Origin: Bolinopsis microptera
Taxonomy: Eukaryota > Ctenophora > Tentaculata > Lobata > Bolinopsidae
Direction: 5' to 3'
Assembly (NCBI RefSeq): GCF_026151205.1
Contig: NC_087078.1
Location: 13,623,118-13,687,117, forward strand
Length of the DNA: 64,000 nucleotides
Shown here in pieces: positions 10,263 through 22,500 of the stretch. The notes under the pieces are model-generated. The model was not told the DNA's origin. It did not search any database and saw only the letters and a program-made list of their open reading frames with translations. The stretch's first letter is position 1. Each line of letters starts with the position of its first letter. Made by a program: the position numbers and the translations under genes.

Positions 10263-12766
10263 ACAGGGCCCTTCTCCTTGGCATAACTGGCAGGATCAAC
10301 TCTTACATAGACCCTCTAAAGCTGTGGCAAGACTTTAAAAACATTTTATCTGCGATTGGTAATGAATGGATTCCTCTCAAGAAAGTCAGTACCCACTCAA
10401 AACCTTTCTGGAACTCTCTCCTTACAGACCTTTCACGAACTCTTCAAGCTGCGCAGGAAACCATGAAAACCAGCTACACACCGTATAACATCTCCCTCCC
10501 CAAACAAGCAAAGGAGGAGTTTTCTAATACCTTGATATCCGAAAAAAACAAATGGATTCATCAGCAACTGGAAAATCTCAATGTTGCTCAGTCTCAAATA
10601 TTCTGGAAAAATTATAAGAAGACATTGACCAATAAGCCTAACGAGTACATGGGAAATCTTATGGATGGTGGTATCCTCCACTCTTACAGAACTCAGAAAG
10701 AAAACATCTTGTACAAATCATTCTTCTCGGGTGAACACATGAATGGATGCAGTTTTGATCATGTCTTCGAACAAGAAATCAATAGCTGCTATGACAACAT
10801 TATATCAACTCAGTTCCCTACCGACCAATTAGATCCAATCATTAATGATCATCTGAATGGGAAAATAGGTCTAGAGGAAGTTACTTTAGCACTGAAGGCT
10901 CAAAATAGCAATGCCAAAAGTTTTGACACTGATAATCTTCACCCAAAAATCCTGAAACATCTGCCTGTGTCAGCTCTTCAGATTCTAACAAAACTATATG
11001 ACCTTGTCCTTGAGACTGGTGTATGGGTCTGGGAGGTATCCAATGTCACTTTCATCAAAAAGGATGGGAAGGATAACTACATGAACCCCTCTGCTTATAG
11101 ACCAATATCGATATCATCATATGTTGGAAAGCTGCTAGAAAAGATCTTGGAACGAAGAATAAAGCTCCATTGCGAACTAGAGGGCTTACTCGACGAAGAG
11201 CAAGAAGGCTTTAGACCTCAAAGAAATACTGCAAGGTATCTTTATAAATTAGTAGCTACTCTAGATGAATGCAAGAGGAAAAAACTCACTACTTTCCTAC
11301 TATGCATCGATTTTAGCAAAGCATTTGATAGTGTATGGGTGAAAGGCCTGATTTTCAAGCTTAGCAAATACCAAATACAAGGGAACATTTTGCGGATAAT
11401 AAATAACTTCCTGTTATCCCGCAAAGTACGGCTAAGGGTTAACAACAGTCTCGGATTTCAACGCTCATGTGGATGGTTTGGGCTTCCCCAAGGCTCTGTC
11501 CTTGCACCCCTGCTATTTATCCTCTACATCTCGGATATGTTATGCAAGGACCAGCTCCCACTGGAATGCAGCTCTAACTCAAGCCTCTTCAAATATGCTG
11601 ATGATGGAAGCATAGCAGTCTCTCACATAGATCCTATATGTGCTCATCGAATTATGCAGTTGATGTGCAAGTACCTTCATGTCTGGTGCAGTAAGTGGAA
11701 ACTTATCCCAAACTGCGACAAAAACAAGACCGAGTGTATTATGATCACACCAACATCCTCATCTGCACCTGATGTCACAGCCTTTGGACCACTCATTATC
11801 GGCAGTAGACCCATAACATATACATGTCAATCAACTGTTCTTGGACTGAGGATAGACGACAAACTTACGTTCAAGAGTCACGCAAAATTTAAATTGAAAC
11901 AATGCTGGTTTGCCTGGTACAGGATCACTCAAAACTCCACCCGCCACAGAGGCCTGAATGCAAGCTCACTCAAAATGCTCTTCAAAACAGTAGTACTCAC
12001 AAAACTTCTATATGCTGCTCCAATATGGCTAAAAGATAACCTAGACACTTTCAAAGACTTCTATGCCAGGGTCCTCTTGAAAATAAGTGGATCCACTCAC
12101 CATCCTCCCAAAGATTTGACATCTGTCGCGCTTGGAATTCCACCCCTTGAGATATCCTACAAGATGATCACTATAAAATTCATAATAAAAGCACTTACAA
12201 GTGACCCATTTATGCAAGGACTCATCTTACAGCTAGAGGAGGCAAAGGCCCATCGATATCAGCACCATATTGATGAGATACGTAAGTTCCTAACGTGGAC
12301 AAGGGGGTCCAACGAGCTCAACAGAAGCAGAATAGACCTTCTGACTAGTGTCCACAACGGTGTTGTCAGCTATTCAAAAGACGAAATAACCCGCTTTATG
12401 GACTTCACTTGGAATAAACATCTCCTACTGAACCCTAGAATAAATCCGGGTGAGATACTAGATAACATCGATGAGAGGAGCAAAAAGTTGTTTCCTCGCT
12501 ACTCAAGCAGGAGCACAGACACTAAAGTAATGTCTCTCTTGCATGGCCATGACATCACCTTCACAGCATTCAAGGCAAGGGTTGCCAACAACTGCGACCC
12601 TCAGTGTCCGAATTGTCAGATGTTGGACAACAATTACCATCGAATCTTCTCTTGTCCACTGTACCGCTGTTCCTACAGATGCTGGTCTATCTTAAGAGAT
12701 GGTAATGATGGCAGCATCACTGCCTTCCGATCTTTAGCACAGATCGCCATCGATGAACTATCATAG
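10263..12766 (+). pseudogene. LINE reverse transcriptase, second half of split ORF2
   Basis: An open frame running through to TAG at 12766 (it can be read from about 10229, but the first residues belong to the insertion). It carries RT motifs YRPISISSYVGK, CIDFSKAFDSVW (motif A), GLPQGSVLAPLLF and YADDG (catalytic), and a C-terminal knuckle CPNC-x8-H-x4-C. It aligns along its length with the RT of the copy at 3991-6483. No internal stop is seen, so the RT is intact although it is cut off from its endonuclease. Confidence 0.8.
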
Positions 12767-13301
12767 AATTGATACTTATACTTATTAGTGCTCCTTCACC
12801 TCCATCCCCCTTCATGTCCTACATCTCCTTATGACATCACTCCCCCTTCAGCCTCTACTACTCCTTTACTACTCCATCTACTGCCTCATCTTCTGGACAT
12901 CATTATCTTCTAGAGTTCTAGTTTAGTTGAGAATTCTCAACACCCACTTCCAAGTCGAGTACTCTCGACCCACTTAGTCCACATACCTTGCAAACTTACA
13001 GCAGGGTATTTGTAATGGTCTAAGTCCCTAATACACGCCAAAGATGGTTCCTCTATACTCAACCGTAGGAGAAGAGAATTAGGTGACTGTATTTTGTTCT
13101 AATGTTGATATTAATATAAGTATGTTCTAGTTGTTACTCCTTTTGTTTTAACGTTTTTATGGTACTCTCCTTAAATTATTTCAATGCAGTCACTCAGATG
13201 ATTTTTAAATCAGGACACTTAAATAAAGACACATACTCTGCCCACAATAAGGGGCCATAATTTTTAAATTATGTAACAGTATAGAATTATTATTATTATT
13301 A

Positions 13302-14744
13302 TTAGCCTCAATCCTACATCACATAAGTTATGATAAAGTCTCAATAACCTGCGGGCTACAATAACAAGTTTTTTAGTGGGTCTAAAACCTGTTTCCATAC
13401 ATTTAAGTAAAAATTCGGTCGAAACTCAAATTCTTTATTAGCCTCATTTTGGCCTCCTACAAGTAGACACAGCGATTTCTGAAATGTTGAGCTTGAAGAG
13501 GATGAATCAATTTTTATTGTTGATACATCAGAATTTAGATAGTCACATTTAAACGGCCCCAACGTTAATGTAGCTCTTGCTATGTGTTGGTTCAGCCGAA
13601 TTAATTATTATGTAATCAAGTTTATTTTTCTCTTTTAGTTAGTTGTCATCCGGCCAAACATTAAGCAACTTATATTGCACTACCATTTATCAATTAGTAT
13701 ATCAAAATATGTCACTGTAATTTTGCATGGCTGAAATGTAATGCTTGATTTATATATATAATAATTAATTGAATTTTCAAATAATAAAAAAAATAGTGAA
13801 ACAAATTTTTAGTGAAACAAATTTAAAATTTAATCCTTTATTTTACAATCATAATATAATAATATTTATAAGATAATACCGAACCTGCTCGAAATATACA
13901 CAAAAGTATATACTTGTTAGCCTCATTTCATCCTCTTAAAATGTGGTTGGCCTCATTCTCACCTCGAATATTTAAAGCTTAGATCTCGATCAAGTATAAT
14001 CACTATGAGGATGGATTATACTTGTAACTTGGATATTATCATGGATGTAACATGAGAAAGTTCTTTTTGAAAAGTGATGAGGCTAATTCATTAGCCTCAA
14101 TCACTCCTACTGAATCTAGTGAGTGAGCTAGGAAGTCGCCGAACATCTCATTTTAAAGCTGTACCGATTTTCTATACGCATATCAAAAATCAAATGCGAA
14201 ACTAAAACAGAAATGAAGTTACAAAAGTTTTAAATTTTTTGTCAAAAAAAGAACTTTTAGGGGTGTTTCTAATGACCAGGGTCCCTATGGTTTATCCTCA
14301 AAAGTCGACTTTATGTGTGACATACTTTTATCTTCAACATAATTGATAATTCATTGTGATCAGTTGATACTGAATTGGTTTTAATTGATCCTTTACAGTT
14401 ACACTATTAGAAATGTAAGATTTGACTGAATTAGATAAACTAAAATATTGAAATGGGTTTTGGCTATCTCGAAATATTCAAGGAGGCCATATTTAAAAAA
14501 TTTTAGATCTTGCACCAAATATGACTAAAATAGTTTGTCGATAAAGTTTCTCAAGTTCGTTCACGAAGGGATTATTCTTCCCTCCAAGTTTGCAACTCTT
14601 GTTATTCCCTGTAATCCATATTCATTCCAAAGAGCTTCATTGTGATATTTCACTTTTTTTAGTCTAGATCAGATTTTGGTTAACATTTACGTCTTCGATC
14701 CACATAACTTTCTTTCTTTGAAGTTTCGTCATATGCTCAGCCAT
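13302..14744. other. Non-coding interval before the transporter
   Basis: AT-rich sequence without a supportable gene. The word TAGCCTCA or its near variants recurs at about 13301, 13437, 13918, 13947 and 14092, once with the inverted form GAGGCTAA next to it. This suggests an old dispersed repeat. The 3' UTR of the minus-strand transporter gene probably extends into its right part. Confidence 0.4.
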
Positions 14745-16275
14745 CTAATCAAGGGATTTATCAATCAATTGCAATTGTTCTGTGTCCATTTCAAGTTCTG
14801 TCTTTTCATCCTCTGATTGTTTAGCAGAAAATGCATTCTTGAGACCACCACCTACTGTTGCTACCCCAACCAAACTACTGCCAATAAGAGATAGGACAGA
14901 AAAGTTGTGTCCCAATACTGTCACATCAAATAAATAGGCAATAGCTATGTCTATGTTCCGAATTAATGCCACCATGGAAGGGTTCTCATATTTCAGTCCA
15001 AGATTTAATGAGTAGCTTCCTGAAAATAATGATGATGGTTAGATTATTATTGATGTGCAGAGAGTATTGATAAAAACTGAGATTTAAATGCTCTTTGACA
15101 ATAGTATGAAGTCCCGTTGGCTAAATTTTAACATTCGCTAGGAATGACTGTATTTGAACGAAATTTGGCTACTCATAATTTACATGCTAAATCTAAAAAC
15201 GAGGATCTTGCTTTTCAAGGCACACCACTCATTCCCCGATTCCTCACTTTCTGTCACTGTACTACAAGTTTTATTAAATAATAGATTTATCTTGTTTTAA
15301 CCATCGTTTACTGACCTGTCACAGCAAACAAGCTAACTAGTAATAGCCACAACCATTGTTCATTTGGAATGTCTTGTAGAGATATGCTAGGCATTGTAGC
15401 AGCAGTCACGATTGAGCATAAAAGTCCGTTCCAAACCCCAAGATAAAATACAGGAATTACGAAATGGACGTTTAACTGCCTGAAATAATTATGTTTATGA
15501 ATATGATCGATATTTTAAGATCTTTTTTTCATGAAATACATGCAAATTACACTTACATGTAAACCATAATTTAATAAACCTTTGATGAATTATTAATAAT
15601 CATGAGCAAAATCTGTTCAGCTTCTATCACATGTCTATTATGCAATAGATAATTTTAAAATCTTGAGTAAACTAGCGTTATTTCAGCACCTATTTCAAGC
15701 TTCAAAAAAGCTTTTAAGTATGAGAATCTAAATTAAACTTATTACCTTATCATGATAAAAGTCCCAGCCTGTGCAATTGTTGCCAAGATGACTGCTCCAA
15801 AGCCAATCGCGTAAATGTAACCCCCCATTGCATCTATGTTAGAATATGAGAGAAGGAAGGCTCCTATAGTACACACTGCTCCAGAAATAGTGATGATTGC
15901 TGGGATGGAAGTTTTGAAGACTAATCTTTCTATAATTGCAACAAATATTGGGCAGGTTGATAGTATAACAATAATTTCTCCCAGTGATATTGCCTTGAGC
16001 TGGAATGCTAGGTAGATTGCGTAGGTGATCATGAAACAGATGAATGCAAACACACAGAGAGTTATTGTCTTCCCCTCTGGATTTAGTTTTTCTTTGTACA
16101 CAACCATGTTTAGAACAAGGGAGGAAATGATCTGTGCCAAGGACCTCACAAGAATTATCAGTGAAATAGGAATGTCACTGCACAACTTTATGAATAGGGA
16201 GGCTGATGCAAAACACAGTCCCGTCAGAGCTGCAAAAGCAAAGCCAATCAAGGTATTCTGTTGTAATTTCTTCAT
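14745..16275 (-). CDS. EamA/SLC35G-type drug/metabolite transporter, 3 exons, 322 aa
   Basis: Exons on the minus strand: 16275-15746, 15479-15316, 15019-14745. All joins have GT/AG ends and agree in phase, giving 322 aa. The protein is almost entirely hydrophobic and I count about ten membrane segments arranged as two EamA halves, as in the DMT superfamily; the loop PISLIILVRSLAQ and the GEIIVILSTCPIFVA segment are typical. A polar tail with QSEDEKTELEMDTEQ follows the last segment. Members are multi-spanning transporters whose substrates are mostly unknown; SLC35G proteins are the closest match by appearance. An in-frame TAG 11 codons upstream supports the start. It is divergent from NCS1 with 242 bp between start codons. 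Confidence 0.8.
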
Positions 16276-16517
16276 TGTTGAGCTTGCTTTCTGCTTGTAC
16301 GTTAGCTACTAGAGATGGTTTTCCTGTTAAAAATTCTCATGGACATTGCAAAATTGCAAAATTCATCAACAGCTAATCACTGGAATCAAAATACAGTACT
16401 AGTTCTCAGTTATTCAAAAGATTGGATAAGAATGTGTGGTTTTGACAGACAGAAAAGTTTGCTATTTAAATATTTTTTGAATCTGATGGAATGATAACCA
16501 TTATTACTTTTAGCATC
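16276..16517. promoter_or_regulatory. Divergent intergenic region, likely shared promoter
   Basis: Only 242 bp separate the start codons of the minus-strand transporter and plus-strand NCS1. No strong TATA box is evident. A pyrimidine-rich tract ending in TTTTAG sits 4 nt before the NCS1 ATG and looks like a splice acceptor. The NCS1 5' end may therefore come from an upstream exon or a spliced leader, in which case the promoter is elsewhere. Confidence 0.45.
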
Positions 16518-19500
16518 ATGGGAAATGAACAAGCAAAGTTGTCGCCAGAAGAGCTCAGAGAGTTGGAAGACTCAACTTATTTTGATAAGAGGGAGCTTCA
16601 AAAATGGTTCAGGGAGTTTATGAAAGATTGCCCTTCAGGATCTCTCAGTAAAGATGATTTTATAAGGTAGCTTATTAACTAATTGGCGTTATATTGAATA
16701 TTGATGTTCCAAAGTGTGTCCAACTGTTAAAATAATCAATGAATCGATATTAACAAGAAGCAATACATGTGTCATATGCATTAATTATTTTCAGGATATA
16801 TCAACAATTTTTCCCGCAAGGGAATCCGTCCCAATTTGCAACTCATGTTTTCAAAGTGTTTGACTCTAACTCAGATGGATGCATATCCTTCAAGGAGTTT
16901 ATAGTTGCTCTCAGTGTAACCAGTAAAGGATCCCTTGATGAGAAACTTGACTGGGCTTTCTCACTTTATGATTTGGATGGCGATGGGTAAGATCGGAAGT
17001 CTTTTATAAATTTATGAAGTAACGAAAAAGATCAGTTTTCAAATAAAAGGAATGCAATTATTGTGTGGTTTGGGTGACATGCTTTCCCAGCTATTTCATG
17101 AGGCTGATATTTATATACCTTTTTTTAAGTGTATGATAATGCATTGTTTGTGAGACAATTAGAGATACTACTGGTTTATAGATTATCACAATGCTAGCGT
17201 CTATTATACCCCCTTTACTACTTACCCCCTTTACTATTTACCCCCTTTACTATTTTTCAAGCATTCGCCATATTCAGGTGCCTTAAAAACCATGTTAAAA
17301 TTGCAGGGCGTCTAGATGTTGACCAAATTGACTGCAAAAAAAGTTTCAAGTTACAGGAGTATCAGGAAGTGGGTTTTCTGGAACCCCTGTAATTCTATTA
17401 GAATTAGAACACACTTTATTAAAATCATTTTGGACGCTGATTCCATATGACGGGTAAAAATGCTTCCCTGGAGAGTTATGGGCAACAAAACTTTTTGGGC
17501 ACGTACGTGACAGGCTAGTAAAACACGAATTTGATTATTTAGGACTCGGGTTAGGGTTAGGGTTGTGGTTAGGGTTATTATAGCTTTGGGTTTATGGTCA
17601 AGTTCGGAGACAACCTGTACATAAAATCAGTCACTAATTACACTCATTTCACTGCCATAAACGGTAAAATTAATTGTAATTCCTCTGAAAGTCCAAGGGG
17701 TACAGGCTCTTCAGATATTATACTCCTAACCTTTCTATAATGATATCTGGGTTCAAAATTTAAATAACTCAACCTCGGTGGAGACAGTGGCCACCTGAAA
17801 ATTACAAAAATAAAGGAGCTGTAAATCACTTATGAAAAAAATATTTACTCCAAATTTCACAATTTAAAGTTACGTAAGACAGGTGGGTACTCAAAAAGTG
17901 CCGGTTGAGCAGGTTTGTCTGCTCAACACAGGTGGAGCAGCTCACTGACTACATGAGCTAATATAAGTGACTAGAACTAACCCTCTCATGCTTTTTAATT
18001 GCTCCAAAGTCCTAATATTTAATATTATGGGTTATACCAATCATATTTCATAGAATAGGATCCTCAGAATCGGCTCAACCGAGGTGGAGACAGCATAATA
18101 TGCAGTTCAAAATCTGTTATTTTGTAGTTTAGGAGCTGTAGAGTGACTGTGGCAGTCCATTTGCAATACCAATGATTCTAAATCATCTACCAACTCATAT
18201 TACAAGGCATCCTTGCTGAAAAGTACACTCAACATAGGTGGAGACTCAAATTTGGCAAATTTGGGCGTAAATTTGACCTCAGAAGTCAAGGATCTCCACC
18301 GCGGTTGAGTGGTTGATGGCTAGTTTGATGAGTTGTATACATGCTAAAGGGTCATCCAATGTTATTTCTTCCAGAAATCAACTGCCAAAGCTCAACTCAA
18401 CCCGGTGGGGCCAGTTTTAATGCATTTTTTAATGTTTTAATGTTTAATCAACAATTTCTCCACCTTGTTGAGTACCTTTTCACAACTTTGATAGTTCTTT
18501 CATTTGCTAGAACACTTTGCTTTAAGACAGAAGGGGTAACAGTTTTATGATCCCCTACATTAGCAGTTAACAGAGCAGATTAGAATTAGTGATAAAACCA
18601 ATGAATTTAGGCATGTTTGACAGGCTTTTTACTGTTTTTTAATGAAAGATCTCCACCCTGTTGAGCGTCAATGGAAAAAACAAAATTTAACGGGAAGTAG
18701 AAAAGGCCGAGACGCAACTTTCTAGCTAACCTAGAACTCTCTAAACCTTTCTCCACCCCCAATGAAACTAATAAATCAATGAAACTAATAAATCAATGTT
18801 TTAGCTCATTTTACAAAGTCAAATATTTAAAACAATTAAAATTGTATAGTGCTCAATTTGTAAATGACTAGTTGATCTTTGCTATTGGAAGTTTGTCAAG
18901 GACTGGCAGCTAGCGGGGCAAGGAATGCACGGGCTTAGGGGCTTTTGTGCACACCAGAACACTAGCTCGGTAGATTTTTGGAAACTAGAAGGACTGAAAA
19001 CTAAAATTGTTTTTGATGGAGGCTGAGGCATGTTTTTGAGAGGGACGGTATAATAGCTTGTGGTAACAACTGGCCTTTACTTTAATAGGATGAAGTTTTA
19101 GTTTTAGGACAGGAAGAAGGCATTAAGAAGATTTGCTCTTTGTTTACAAGGCAGAATATAAGCAATGTTGGTTATAATATGTATCAATATCTAGATCTTC
19201 GTTTATCAATTTTCACTAAATGGGTTTAAAATTTTAATAGGGAGGGAAATTCATCAACTTTATTAAGTACCTATCAAAAATAAATCTTATATCAATGTAA
19301 TATATTAAAAATCATAATCCTAAGTCTAATAATAAATCTGTTAAAAACACTTTCTCACTACACTGCACTCACACACGTTAGTAAGACAAAGGAAAATGCA
19401 CACCCAGCTAATTTTCAATTTCAAGATAATCATTTTGGATGTGTGGACCCTAGGGTAGACTTAATGTCAAAATTAAGATTAGAGCATTCTAAATCTTTGT

Positions 19501-22500
19501 TTGTCCAATCAAGATCAGCATGGTTATGCTGGTTGACGAGCAGTGATTGCTTCATCCTAGACTTCAGGCAGGCCACACTTAGACAGTAGTCACGTATACC
19601 AAGCTTAGGCACAATTACGTTCCAAATACGAGTCGTTCTGTTATTGAAGTTGTCAGGGGGGTCTGCTTGGCTTAGTATAAGGGTTGAGCAGCTTTGAAAA
19701 GTGCATTTAATTTCTCCACCTCGGTTGAGCACTTGAATAAAATATTGATAAAACCATCAGATTGCAAATTTGATGTAGTTTGTGTTACCAATAACCTTTT
19801 CCACCTTAATCAAAAGTTTCTTCAACCAGAGCCAGTCTCCACCTTAAATCTCCACCTTTTAAGGGTTTGTATAATACCACCTGTATCTGCTCAACCGTTC
19901 AACCTTTTATTATTATTTTTTTACTCAGAGAAAGTCCTGAAAAATGTCTTGTCAGCCATATAATCAGGGAGTTTCATTCCGTGTTGAGCTGGCTCCACCA
20001 CACACTTCTAAAAAAGTAAAAAATGTACAGGTTGTCTCCGAACTTGACCTTATGGTTAAGGTTAGGGTTGGGATTAGGGTTTATGTAAAACCGTTTTGTT
20101 CGGCTGCAAAACCATAAAAACCAATGTCATGTGATAATTTTTGGGCGAGTGAATAAGTAAGACTAAGATTTGTCTAGAAAGAGACTCTTTTGTAGAGGGA
20201 ATCCTCAGGTGGAGTATATTGTGTTCAAGATGAAATATTACCTCTTGCTGCTGCAAGATGCAGGGACGCGAGACTCACAACCACTAATAAAAGAAATATA
20301 ATAGAAAGAAACATGTGATTGATGATCATAACACTGTTGCTCCAATCAGCACGTCTTGGAAAGATGTCTGTTTATTACAATCGCAAACTTTGTACATTTA
20401 CTATCACGTGGGCCGTGGCTACTGTAGAAGGCATCATGTAGCCGGTAGGCCCGACATGATACGACATATCTCGACACGTTGGGGTTTGTCGGGGTTTGTC
20501 AGGGTTTGTCGGGGTTTGTCGGGGTTTCCGGTTTGTCGAGCCTGAAGGCTTTTTTTTCTTTTTTTTTGAGTCTCCCAACAAAAAGCCGAGACGGAGTCAT
20601 CAAGCTTTACGTGGAAAAACACTATACAAGAAGGCCTCATGTAGCCAGTGGGCCCGAGGCAAAACCCCCAGTGACATAAAGTGAGGAATCTAAGAATCTA
20701 ATTCCTAGCCATATTAATTTCCATAGCCACGCCGACTAATTTTTGTCAACAAAATTATTAAATCAACTTTAAAATAGTCGCTCTCGGTTGTTACACACTG
20801 TAACGCCGCGCACTGTACTTTAATTCTATATTTATCTGAGAAGATGTTCGAATCGAGCGCAAATCAATGAAACGAAAAGTTTTATTTTACATTCCTTTAA
20901 TCATAAATAAAATAAGAGCTTAAACCACGAATTAGTTAGCTAGAAGTAAACTTGAGGAAATATTTTTGGTGATTGTATATAATTATTTAAAAACTTTATT
21001 TGGTTGTTAGTATTTTAATTATGGTAAGTGGTTGAATTTAGTGAGACAAGGTCAGTTTCTCTATTATCTTAGAAAAATTTCTACTTTACAGTAGGCAATG
21101 CTGAGTGGCAGGAATGAGGGACCAAAACGCTTGGGGCTAACAATGGCCCATTTACAAACCACTTCAGACATGGCAATGATGTCATTCATGCTTAATTCGT
21201 CTGAAACTGACCCTACTGCACTTGTAACATTCTATAAAAATCTCTTCTAAAATAGGTATAAAAATGCATAACACAAAACACACAAACAAAATGTTTATAA
21301 TCCTTATATAATAAATTTCTATAGAACTTTTAAATTTCTATAAAACTAATAAACCTATATATATATTCATTTTGCACCCAGAGAAAGATGTGATCACAGA
21401 GGTAGTTTCGATATTATGTTCATGACAAAGTATGGGGCTGCTGCAAGTTATATTTTGCTAAGATATTACCGCTTTTTCAAGCTTAAGTAATCTAGGCAAG
21501 GTCAATTTTAAAGTTTTTGAATTTTGTCGAACGCTGTTTAAGGCTAAGTTCCAGTCATTTGGTTCTCCTTCCTTTTGAGTGTGAGTGATGGTGATTCTTA
21601 TGGATGATTTGAGGTGATTGGGCTTATAACAGGTGAATGTAGTTAGCATGAGATTTTGTCGTACTGTATTCCATATTGTCCCTGCTCTGTATATGTAGCT
21701 GTCTGATGGTTTAGGTGTGAGAATGAGGGTCTCTTTGCCAAGTCTGCCAGATGTTTCAAAGAGGGAGTATAGTGATATAGGGGTTCTATATTTCAAGACC
21801 TTGAAGATGTCATTAATACAATGGTAAAAGTACAGATTATGCACATTCATGATTTCATGAGTGTTGAAGAGGGGTTTTGTATGTTCCTTTCTGTAGAATT
21901 CCTTGCCCAAGATTTGCTCCCCGTAGGGTCTGCATCGTGCACTAGTTTTAAATTTATCCAAGTATGCTTGAACTTTATCTCCAAACATTATGCGGGCACA
22001 CATTTTCTGTGCTTTGAACAGAGGTTCAAGTTTTTTGTTAGATGCCCCTCCCCAGACAGTTATACCATATGCAAGATAGCTTTCAAACAGAGTGTGATAT
22101 AGATCTTTATGGAGTGATGTGGGAATGTTATCTTTAATTCTATTTAGCATGCCACAGCAGCTGGCTAGTTTTTTTGCTAATTTCCTTCTATGTGCGTTCC
22201 AGTTTAGGTCTTCATCGATTGTTACACCTAAGAATTTAGTTTCATGTACTCTCTCCAAGGGTATGCCATTGATATTGATTTCTTGATCAGAGGGTGTATC
22301 TTCATCTTTGTTGGATCGAGAGTTTGAGAATTCAAGGTAACAGCTCTTGCCAGTGTTTATGTGAAGTTTATTGGCAAGCATGTAGCGGTGTACGGAATTT
22401 AGGACTTCATTGGCTTTTTTGTATGCTAGGTTTTTACTTTTTGCAGCGATGAAGATATTTGTGTCATCAGCAAATAGAACAAATTTAGAGTTCTTTTCAG

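Larger units (their letters stand above)
7240..13301 (+). mobile_element. Family A LINE, copy 2, 5'-truncated and split by a nested insertion
   Basis: Same orientation and organisation as the copy ending near 6985, but it begins inside the last ORF1 knuckle. The endonuclease (7385-8191) and RT (from about 10263) are separated by foreign DNA at 8192-10262. The 3' UTR ends with the same GCCCAC..TAAGGGGCC block as copy 1 and an (ATT)n run at about 13284-13301. The 5' boundary is approximate because truncation leaves no motif, and no convincing target-site duplication was seen. Protein divergence from copy 1 is clear, so this is not a recent tandem duplication. Confidence 0.8.

Noticed and set aside
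17546-17580. Interstitial telomere
   Set aside because: Only a few imperfect GGGTTA units are present. They are tied to the inverted-repeat element and not to a longer telomeric tract.
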